Shown here one piece after another: positions 1-5,756 of a DNA stretch of 5,756 bases. This DNA is from SAR324 cluster bacterium. Its GTDB lineage: Bacteria; SAR324; JACQKK01. Made by a program: the position numbers and the translations under genes. The stretch is taken from the NCBI GenBank assembly GCA_022572825.1, contig JACZVE010000224.1, positions 1 to 5,756 on the forward strand, read 5' to 3'. How positions within the stretch are numbered: the stretch's first letter is position 1; every line of letters starts with the position of its first letter. Below the pieces are notes generated by a model. The model was not told where the DNA came from, ran no database searches, and saw nothing but the letters and a program-made list of their open reading frames with translations.

Positions 1-153
1 GGCGACCACCTCCTGCAACCGCTCGACGCGCCGCGCACCCAGCGCGACCTTGGCGCCGGCGCGCGCCAGGGCCACCGCGAAGTGGCGGCCCAAGCCGCTC
101 GATGCGCCCGTGATGATCGCCACCTTGTCGGCGAGGAAGAAGGGGTTGGTCAT
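1..153 (-). CDS. SDR-family NAD(P)-dependent oxidoreductase, N-terminal part only
   Basis: The first 51 codons of a short-chain dehydrogenase/reductase are present; the rest lies beyond the left edge. The protein starts MTNPFFLADKVAIITG and shows the Rossmann nucleotide-binding motif TGASSGLG at residues 15-22, placed directly after the first beta strand as in classical SDRs. At the end of the second strand the sequence reads ALGARR (residues 37-42), with no acidic residue and two arginines; in this family that pattern usually favours NADP(H) over NAD(H) (inference). The catalytic Ser-Tyr-Lys residues are not in the window, so substrate and activity cannot be judged. The ATG at 153 lies only 10 bases after the stop of the acyl-CoA ligase and has a good ribosome binding site. 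Translational coupling and a shared pathway on acyl or carbonyl substrates are therefore likely. The family call is firm; a specific role is not. Confidence 0.92.
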   Translation of the reverse strand, partial: MTNPFFLADKVAIITGASSGLGRHFAVALARAGAKVALGARRVERLQEVVA

Positions 154-163
154 CGGCTGTTCC

Positions 164-166
<3 letters not shown>
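154..166 (-). promoter_or_regulatory. Ribosome binding site of the SDR gene, overlapping the ligase stop codon
   Basis: On the minus strand the sequence is TGAGGAACAGCCG followed by ATG. The TGA is the stop codon of the acyl-CoA ligase and also supplies the first bases of a GAGGAA Shine-Dalgarno sequence, 7 bases before the SDR start codon. This supports the SDR start at 153 and suggests that ribosomes ending on the ligase can restart on the SDR. Confidence 0.7.
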
Positions 167-1714
<1,548 letters not shown>

Positions 1715-1846
1715 GGACATCGCCCCCAATCGGATGTCGTCGATCGCCGCCCGTACCCGGTGTGGGCGCGCCGGCTTTCGCCTCTGCCGCGGGGGAGTTG
1801 ATCCTGGCGGCCATGGGGAGGCGATACGACCGAGGCGCCCGCCGCC

Positions 1847-2344
1847 TTATGCGGGGTCGAACAGCCCCCGCCGCTTGTGCCAATCGATGATCGCCTCCGC
1901 GGGATTTTCGCCAAAGTGCGCGTCCTCGCTTCCTTCCGCGGGGGTGACCCACGAGCAGCGATAGTTTTCCATCATGTGCACGCGGCTGGGGGGCACGGGC
2001 AGCTCGGTGTCGATCGCCGAGGCGAACGGCCAGACCCATTGCGGCCAGCGGGGATCGGACAGCCAGAGCGCGCTGGCGCACAGGGCGCAGAAATGCCGCC
2101 GTGCTTCGCTGAGCGCATCGCCGCCTGGCTGGGTTTCGGGCTCCAGTCGTGCGCGGTAGACCGACAGGTGCGCCTCCCCCTCTACGACCAGGGTCTCCGC
2201 CAGACCCATGATGTTGATGGCGAACCCGCCGCCGCCGTCGGTTTTACGGCAGATCGTGCAATAGCACAGCATGTACGGGTAGGGCGTTTGCGATGTGAGG
2301 GAGAATCGCACGGCGCGGCAATGGCAGGAACCTTCCAGGAGCAT
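1847..2344 (-). CDS. GFA/CENP-V family zinc-binding protein
   Basis: A 165-residue protein of the glutathione-dependent formaldehyde-activating (GFA, also CENP-V) fold, normally a small soluble zinc protein. It starts MLLEGSCHCRAVRF, the typical beginning of the family. The two zinc-binding cysteine sets are complete: Cys7 and Cys9 (CHC) with Cys86 and Cys89 (CALC) match the structural site, and Cys27, Cys29 and Cys32 (CYCTIC) match the second, catalytic-type site known from Paracoccus Gfa. An RK pair and a glycine run follow the third cysteine of that cluster, as in relatives. The ATG at 2344 is chosen because it puts the family N-terminus at residue 1, although no strong Shine-Dalgarno sequence precedes it; the open frame extends upstream to a TTG at 2467 without family similarity. 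Most relatives have no proven activity and formaldehyde activation by Gfa itself is disputed, so the family name should not be read as a function. No glutathione-dependent formaldehyde dehydrogenase gene is next to it. Confidence 0.92.
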   Translation of the reverse strand: MLLEGSCHCRAVRFSLTSQTPYPYMLCYCTICRKTDGGGGFAINIMGLAETLVVEGEAHLSVYRARLEPETQPGGDALSEARRHFCALCASALWLSDPRWPQWVWPFASAIDTELPVPPSRVHMMENYRCSWVTPAEGSEDAHFGENPAEAIIDWHKRRGLFDPA

Positions 2345-2454
2345 GATCGTAACCCGGTCAATGACGAGAGCGGTTCGGGAACTGGGCAGGCGACTGCCAG
2401 CCACCGATGGGGATTGTGCGGGAAGCGGCCGGGCGGCGCTCTCGCGTACGCCTC

Positions 2455-2484
2455 CACATAACCGCAAAGCGGGGATAATGTCAG
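2455..2484 (-). promoter_or_regulatory. Weak candidate sigma-70 promoter for the GFA gene
   Basis: Reading the minus strand, CTGACA (2484-2479) matches five of six -35 bases. It is followed after 18 bases by TATGTG (2460-2455), a poor -10 with only the first three bases matching. A transcript from here would have a leader of about 100 bases before the ATG at 2344. This is pattern matching only and may be chance. Confidence 0.2.
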
Positions 2485-2524
2485 CGGGGCTTACAGATAT
2501 CCGATCAATACCCCGCTTCCGCGG
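2462..2524 (-). repeat. Inverted and direct repeats that allow two alternative hairpins
   Basis: The plus strand carries AAGCGGGG at 2467-2474, AGCGGGG again at 2483-2489, and the complement CCCCGCTT at 2511-2518. In a minus-strand transcript the single 5' arm (2518-2511) can pair with either the near CCCCGCT (2489-2483, 7 base pairs, loop 21) or the far CCCCGCTT (2474-2467, 8 base pairs, loop 36). The far form can be extended past a small internal loop by CCGC/GCGG (2524-2521 with 2465-2462). Both cannot form at once. No T-run follows either, so this is not a standard intrinsic terminator. It lies between the antiporter stop and the GFA start. Confidence 0.45.
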
Positions 2525-2562
2525 ACGCGTCAGCCATCCGGGGTGGGGGATTGCGAATTCGG

Positions 2563-3618
2563 CTAAATCAGGGAGAACAGCTTGGCGATGAACAGGATGT
2601 AGGCGAGAAAGATGATCCAGCCCTCGGTACGCGTCAGCGTCTTGTCCAGCACCACCACCAGGAACAGCAGCAGCGTCGCACCGTAATAGGGCAGCTGCAG
2701 AAATAATACGGACTGCTCGCCCACCTGGAGCGGAACGCGATCGCCGAAAAGGGGCGCAAGCAGCCCGGGAAGGCCCAGCACGACAAACGTGTTGAAGATG
2801 TTCGAGCCGGTAACGTTTCCCAGGATCAGCTCGAAGTTGTTGCGTCGCGCGGCGCTTATCGATACCACCAGCTCGGGCATGGACGTGCCGAACGCGATCA
2901 GGCTGGCCGCCACGACCTCATTGCCGATATGCAGATCCGCCGCCAGCTTGACCGAGAAGTCGACGGTGAATTTCGCGCCCACCAGCACTCCGGCCAGTCC
3001 GACCACCAGCCAGAAGAGGTGGCTGGCCCTGAAGCGGGCTTCCGTCGCAATTTCGACGGCGCCCTTTGCCACCTCCTCGCGATGGCGGACGGTGTAATAG
3101 TGCAAGTACAGCACATACCCCGCCAGCAGCATGGCGGATTCCCCGACGGTGATGACGGCGCGCGCCCCCGCGCCGGCGGCGTCCCCCTGCTCCAGTTGAC
3201 CGGAGATTGCGAGAAATTGCGACATGTCGGCCGCGGAGAGCGGGTAGACGACAAAAGCCAGCAGGAGCAGGCTTCCGAACAAAATCGGCAGGTCACCGTG
3301 CAGCAAATCCCAGGTTATCGTGAATTTTTTGGCGAATATCGCGGTCAGCCCCAGAATGAGCAGAATGTTGGCGATGTTCGATCCCACCACCGTACCGATG
3401 ACGATCTCGCTGGTACCATCCTGAATGGCGAAAAAAGCCGTAATCAGCTCGGGAAACGACGTGCCGACCGCCAGTACCGTGATCCCCATAATGAAAGGGG
3501 GAATGCGCAACAGCAATCCGATCTGCTCCGTTCCACCTACGAACTTATCGGCGCCGATGATGAGAACGGCCAGGGAGACGAGCAACAGCAGAATATGAAG
3601 TAGAATCGAAGTGTCCAT
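2563..3618 (-). CDS. CaCA-family calcium/sodium-type antiporter
   Basis: A 351-residue inner-membrane transporter of the Ca2+/cation antiporter superfamily (the group holding bacterial YrbG and archaeal NCX), expected to exchange Ca2+ or a related cation for Na+ or H+. Both inverted alpha repeats are present. Alpha-1 has GTSFPELITAFFA at 52-64 and GTVVGSNIANILLILG at 75-90; alpha-2 has GTSMPELVVSISA at 244-256 and GNVTGSNIFNTFVVLG at 267-282. Glu57 and Glu249 are the conserved ion-binding glutamates of the two GTSxPE motifs. Hydrophobic segments fit about ten membrane helices, with a charged central loop near 176-199 (VRHREEVAKG) and another polar loop near 130-155 (SQFLAISGQLEQGDAAG). Length is usual for the family. 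The start at 3618 is the only ATG that keeps the first helix, but the bases just before it (CACACCCTCC) are pyrimidine-rich and give no Shine-Dalgarno match. Ion specificity cannot be told. Confidence 0.94.
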   Translation of the reverse strand: MDTSILLHILLLLVSLAVLIIGADKFVGGTEQIGLLLRIPPFIMGITVLAVGTSFPELITAFFAIQDGTSEIVIGTVVGSNIANILLILGLTAIFAKKFTITWDLLHGDLPILFGSLLLLAFVVYPLSAADMSQFLAISGQLEQGDAAGAGARAVITVGESAMLLAGYVLYLHYYTVRHREEVAKGAVEIATEARFRASHLFWLVVGLAGVLVGAKFTVDFSVKLAADLHIGNEVVAASLIAFGTSMPELVVSISAARRNNFELILGNVTGSNIFNTFVVLGLPGLLAPLFGDRVPLQVGEQSVLFLQLPYYGATLLLFLVVVLDKTLTRTEGWIIFLAYILFIAKLFSLI

Positions 3619-3760
3619 GGAGGGTGTGGCTATCCGTGCCTATCGCCATCGAAACAGCAGGCCAAGGGGCCAGCCGCCGCGCAGTTTGGCTCCCAATTGC
3701 GCCCAGTCCTTAAAAAGGAGAAGCAAAGACCTTGCCCCAAGGGTGGTCGCCTCCAATGCG
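3619..3760 (-). other. Probable structured 5' leader of the antiporter
   Basis: If the promoter proposed just upstream is right, the antiporter mRNA has a leader of about 142 bases. It contains three short perfect hairpins: CCTTG-GGG-CAAGG (3742-3730), CCTT-TTT-AAGG (3718-3708) and GGCC-CCTT-GGCC (3671-3660), all given as read on the minus strand. A pyrimidine-rich stretch ending in TTTTT (3729-3712) follows the first hairpin, though about 13 bases lie between the stem and the T-run, so it is not a standard terminator. I do not recognise a named riboswitch. In particular I do not see a clear yybP-ykoY manganese riboswitch core, which in other bacteria sits before some cation transporters. Confidence 0.3.
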
Positions 3761-4057
3761 CGTCTCATCATATAAACGGCACGCTGTATTCAGCAAGGCA
3801 ATTGCCGGCGCTATGTGATTGAACCTCGCGTCCGCATTCTTGAGCATAACATTTTGATTTAACGCAGCTTATTGACCCGGAAACGGGATGCGGATTTCTG
3901 ACGCGAAGCATTCGGAACTGCTGCGCGAGCCCGGGTGGCCGGGCGAGTGGGATTCCGGGCAGTGCGGACCGCTCTGGCGGCGAATCGGCGCAGGTAGCGC
4001 GCAGTCGAATCCGTGGTTGCGCCAATCCCCGCCTGACTATGCCACCGCGCGTGCGGC
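3761..4057. other. Intergenic stretch with no convincing gene
   Basis: Between the antiporter leader and the tRNA promoter I see no recognisable protein. The frames that stay open here on either strand lack family similarity, and the longest one runs into the antisense of the tRNA. The left half (about 3770-3880) is AT-richer than its surroundings and holds a perfect ten-base palindrome GGCAATTGCC (3797-3806). The right half is GC-rich. A 57-codon plus-strand frame from ATG 3888 to TGA 4061 has a G-rich stretch before it but an unremarkable, Arg/Pro/Ser-rich product; it ends inside the tRNA -35 box, so I do not call it. Confidence 0.5.
3767..3796 (-). promoter_or_regulatory. Candidate sigma-70 promoter for the antiporter
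   Basis: On the minus strand TTGCTG (3796-3791) is followed after 18 bases by TATGAT (3772-3767). The -10 matches five of six consensus bases; the -35 matches only three. Transcription would start near 3760. It lies in a locally AT-richer patch upstream of the antiporter, which supports it moderately. Confidence 0.35.
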
Positions 4058-4086
4058 TTGACAAATGCGCGGCCTGTCCCCGAAAT
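4058..4086 (+). promoter_or_regulatory. Promoter of the tRNA-Leu gene
   Basis: A perfect -35 hexamer TTGACA (4058-4063) is followed at 17 bases by CGAAAT (4081-4086), which matches three of six -10 bases; AAATAT two bases further on is an alternative. Start of transcription would be near 4093, leaving a short 5' leader of about 13 bases before the mature tRNA. The exact -35 and its position directly before a stable RNA gene make it credible in spite of the weak -10. Confidence 0.55.
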
Positions 4087-4105
4087 ATGACTGTTCCGCT
4101 ACCGG

Positions 4106-4189
4106 GCCGAGGTGGTGAAATTGGCAGACACGCTGGACTCAAAATCCAGTGGGGGCGACCCCGTGCGGGTTCGAGTCCCGCTCTCGGCA
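4106..4189 (+). tRNA. tRNA-Leu (anticodon CAA)
   Basis: A complete class II tRNA. The acceptor stem is GCCGAGG (4106-4112) with TCTCGGC (4182-4188), the last pair being G-U, and the discriminator base is A4189, as expected for leucine. The anticodon stem CTGGA/TCCAG (4133-4137 and 4145-4149) holds the loop CTCAAAA with anticodon CAA at 4140-4142, which reads UUG codons. A long variable arm with GGGG/CCCC pairing (4151-4161) and the T arm GCGGG-TTCGAGT-CCCGC (4165-4181) are both intact. The 3' CCA is not encoded: TAG follows A4189, so CCA must be added by tRNA nucleotidyltransferase. No tRNA neighbour is in the window. I see no clear intrinsic terminator in the 46 bases before the convergent dehydrogenase gene. 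Such tRNA genes can serve as integration sites, but no repeat of the 3' end is found in the window. Confidence 0.97.
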
Positions 4190-4235
4190 TAGCCCTTTAT
4201 TCTGTCGGCGATATTCAGACGCTCACGCCCCGCAT

Positions 4236-5411
4236 CTACACCCGTCCATCCAGCGCGTTGCGATAAAGTTGCGCGAGCGCCTGGACCGAGAGCGGCACGG
4301 GGTTGCCCGCGGCCGTCGGGTCCTGGGCGGCCATTTCCGCCAATTCCCCTACGCGCTGCGCTTCCACTCCCAGTTCCCGCGCGGTGTGCGGAATACCGAT
4401 TTGCCGGCGCAGCTCGACGATCCAGTCCAGCACGGCTGCAAATCCCGGTTTGGCCAGGCCGAGATAAGCGGCCAGCCGGGTCATCCGCTCTTCGATGGCG
4501 GGGCGGTTGAATACCAGCACATAGGGAGTGAAGACGGCATTGGTCAGCCCATGGTGCGTGTCGTAGAGCGCGCCGACGGGGTGGCTGAGGGCGTGTATGG
4601 CTCCCAGGCCCTTCTGAAAGGCCGTTGCACCCATCGCCGCCGCGGCCATCATGTGCGCCCGTGCGGTGAGGTTGCCCCCATCCCGCACGGCGGTCGGCAG
4701 CCATTCGCGGATAAGGCGCAGCCCCTCCACCGCGATGCCGTCCGCCAGGGGATGGCATCCCCGCGCGCAGTAGGCTTCCAGGCAATGGGCGAGGGCGTCC
4801 ATGCCCGTGGCCGCTGTGATGTGGGGCGGCAGGCCGGTGGTGAGGGCAGGGTCGGCAATGACGACGGCGGGCATCATCCGCGGGTGAAAGATGATCTTCT
4901 TGGTACGGGTGGCCTCGTTGACGATGGCCGCGGCGCGCCCTACCTCCGAGCCCGTGCCGGACGTGGTGGGCACCGCGACCACCGGGGCGATGCCCTCCGG
5001 ATTGGCCCGCGTCCAGTAATCCCCACTGTCCTCGAAGTCCCAGATGGGCCGGGACTGCGCGATCATGAAGGCGATGGCCTTGCCGACGTCCAGGGCGCTG
5101 CCACCGCCGAAGGCGATGATGCCGTCGTGGCCGCCCGCACGGTACGCCCGCACGCCGCCATCGACGTCTCCTCCCACCGGGTTGGGTTTGAGGGCGCTGA
5201 ATACCGAGGTCGGCAGCCCGGCGCGCTCGTTGGCTGCCAATGCGTCCTGCACCATGGGGAACGCGGCCAGCTGCGGGTCCGTCACCAGCAGGGGCCGGGC
5301 GATGCCCGACTCCTTGCAGGCCTCCGGCAGCTCGGCAATGCGCCCGGCGCCGAATCGCACGCGGGTGGGATAGTTCCAGTTGCCGGTCAGAGCAGCATTG
5401 TTCTCGTTCAT
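4236..5411 (-). CDS. Iron-containing alcohol dehydrogenase (group III)
   Basis: A 391-residue NAD(P)-dependent dehydrogenase of the FucO/AdhB-type family, which interconverts alcohols and aldehydes or ketones in the cytoplasm using one bound Fe2+. The N-terminal domain shows the nucleotide-binding FGGGSALDVGKA at 101-112 and PTTSGTGSE at 148-156. The helical C-terminal domain carries GMDALAHCLEAY (203-214) and the region AIHALSHPVG...THHG (271-288). By alignment from memory with E. coli FucO, the iron ligands are Asp205, His209, His273 and His287; all are present, so the enzyme looks active. Start choice: the ATG at 5411 puts the family's YPTRVRFGAG at residues 14-23, the usual distance, and a GGGAGA lies very close before it. 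An in-frame ATG at 5474 would add 21 residues rich in Pro and Ser with no family similarity. The gene is convergent with the tRNA and divergent from the next gene. Substrate is unknown. Confidence 0.94.
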   Translation of the reverse strand: MNENNAALTGNWNYPTRVRFGAGRIAELPEACKESGIARPLLVTDPQLAAFPMVQDALAANERAGLPTSVFSALKPNPVGGDVDGGVRAYRAGGHDGIIAFGGGSALDVGKAIAFMIAQSRPIWDFEDSGDYWTRANPEGIAPVVAVPTTSGTGSEVGRAAAIVNEATRTKKIIFHPRMMPAVVIADPALTTGLPPHITAATGMDALAHCLEAYCARGCHPLADGIAVEGLRLIREWLPTAVRDGGNLTARAHMMAAAAMGATAFQKGLGAIHALSHPVGALYDTHHGLTNAVFTPYVLVFNRPAIEERMTRLAAYLGLAKPGFAAVLDWIVELRRQIGIPHTARELGVEAQRVGELAEMAAQDPTAAGNPVPLSVQALAQLYRNALDGRV

Positions 5412-5565
5412 TCTCCCGGCGTTCTCCAATGGCGGTGCGCGGGCGGAAGGACTCGGGATGGGAGGTTCAGACATGCAGTGGCGGCCCCACCCCCGATTTA
5501 CTTGTTCCCGTAGGTAGTGTAACGGATGGCACAATGCAACCTACACCCACACGGCGGGAGGCCCC
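5412..5565. promoter_or_regulatory. Divergent intergenic region between the dehydrogenase and the right-hand gene
   Basis: Both flanking genes must be transcribed outwards from this 154-base region, or 91 bases if the dehydrogenase starts at 5474. I find no hexamer pair good enough to call a promoter in either direction. A six-base inverted repeat, GTAGGT at 5510-5515 and ACCTAC at 5539-5544, sits in the AT-richer centre and could be an operator, but it is short enough to be chance. Confidence 0.3.
5556..5561 (+). promoter_or_regulatory. Ribosome binding site of the right-hand gene
   Basis: GGGAGG lies four bases before the ATG at 5566. The match to the 16S rRNA tail is good although the spacing is short. 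It supports the chosen start. Confidence 0.6.
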
Positions 5566-5756
5566 ATGACGCAATCATCCACGGCCCGGAAGAAAGTGAT
5601 CATCGGCATTCACGGACTGGCCAACAAACCCAAGGAGGACGTACTGTACGAGTACTGGCGCAAATCGGTCGAGGAGGGGCTCAAGATCGTGGATCAGGCC
5701 TTTGCCCGCGACGAAGAGGACGGCGTCGTGATTCTCGTCATCTCGGGCCAGATCGT
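5566..5756 (+). CDS. Hypothetical protein, alpha/beta-hydrolase-like N-terminus, partial
   Basis: The first 63 codons of a gene that continues past the right edge. The product begins MTQSSTARKKVIIGIHGLAN, has no signal peptide, and continues with a charged amphipathic stretch (VLYEYWRKSVEEGL) and a second hydrophobic strand (GVVILVISGQI). The pattern of a beta strand, then IHGLANKP, then a Trp-containing helix and EGL recalls a family of uncharacterised bacterial alpha/beta-hydrolase-like proteins in which HG follows the first strand near the oxyanion hole. The nucleophile and the rest of the catalytic triad would lie outside the window, so activity cannot be judged. The acidic segment around residues 44-53 (DQAFARDEED) looks like a loop before the second strand. 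The reading frame is supported by the ribosome binding site and strong codon bias. The gene call is good; the family is a recollection, not a proof. Confidence 0.7.
   Translation, partial: MTQSSTARKKVIIGIHGLANKPKEDVLYEYWRKSVEEGLKIVDQAFARDEEDGVVILVISGQI

Noticed and set aside
1730..1846. A possible hairpin (AGGCG/CGCCT) just after the GFA stop as a terminator
   Set aside because: Only a five-base stem, and no T-run follows on the minus strand, so termination between the GFA gene and the ligase cannot be claimed.
1877..2461. A 194-codon plus-strand open frame opposite the GFA gene
   Set aside because: The opposite strand encodes a protein with all family zinc ligands; this frame has no such support.
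2929..3603. A 224-codon plus-strand open frame opposite the antiporter
   Set aside because: The product is Gln/Arg/Asp-rich with no hydrophobic core, the expected antisense of a membrane protein gene.
3888..4061. A 57-codon plus-strand frame in the intergenic region
   Set aside because: It has a possible ribosome binding site, but the product shows no motif or hydrophobic pattern and the stop lies in the -35 box of the tRNA. Without conservation data I would not call it.
3768..4190. A 140-codon minus-strand open frame starting MPRAGLEPARGRPHW
   Set aside because: Its N-terminus is the antisense translation of the tRNA-Leu, a well-known spurious ORF type in databases. The rest covers intergenic DNA without similarity.
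4039..4266. A 75-codon plus-strand open frame containing GGEIGRHAGLKIQWG
   Set aside because: This is the sense translation of the tRNA-Leu gene and a common false protein call.
4149..5513. A 454-codon plus-strand open frame
   Set aside because: It lies opposite the iron alcohol dehydrogenase, starts inside the tRNA, and its translation shows no family motif. Long antisense frames are expected opposite GC-rich genes with strong third-position bias.

Overview
The window looks like ordinary, GC-rich chromosomal DNA from a proteobacterium (Pseudomonadota). I base that on the base composition, the protein families and the dense gene packing. I lean towards the beta or gamma classes, but nothing in the sequence fixes this. 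I see no insertion sequence, phage gene, CRISPR array, toxin-antitoxin pair or defence module. I also see no clear sign of an undescribed multi-gene system.

The left two thirds is a run of four genes, all on the minus strand. In transcription order they are: a CaCA-family Na+/Ca2+-type antiporter (3618 to 2563); a small zinc protein of the GFA/CENP-V fold with its full cysteine set (2344 to 1847); an AMP-forming acyl-CoA ligase (1714 to 164); and the N-terminus of a short-chain dehydrogenase/reductase that runs off the left edge (153 to 1). Ligase and SDR are tightly coupled: the ligase stop codon overlaps the SDR ribosome binding site. They probably form an operon for activating a carboxylic acid to its CoA thioester and for a redox step on a related carbonyl or alcohol. 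The antiporter and the GFA gene have gaps of about 220 and 130 bases downstream of them, so they need not share that transcript.

The middle (3619 to 4105) is a 487-base region without a convincing gene. It holds a candidate leader and promoter for the antiporter on the minus strand, several short perfect inverted repeats, and a consensus -35 box leading rightwards to a tRNA gene. The tRNA (4106 to 4189, plus strand) is a class II tRNA-Leu with anticodon CAA and no encoded CCA end.

The right part holds a group III iron-dependent alcohol dehydrogenase on the minus strand (5411 to 4236), convergent with the tRNA. A divergent plus-strand gene starts at 5566 and is cut by the right edge. Its N-terminus resembles an alpha/beta-hydrolase-like hypothetical family, but too little is present to name it.

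The observations most worth a second look are small: two mutually exclusive GC-rich hairpins upstream of the GFA gene, and the structured, Shine-Dalgarno-poor leader of the antiporter.
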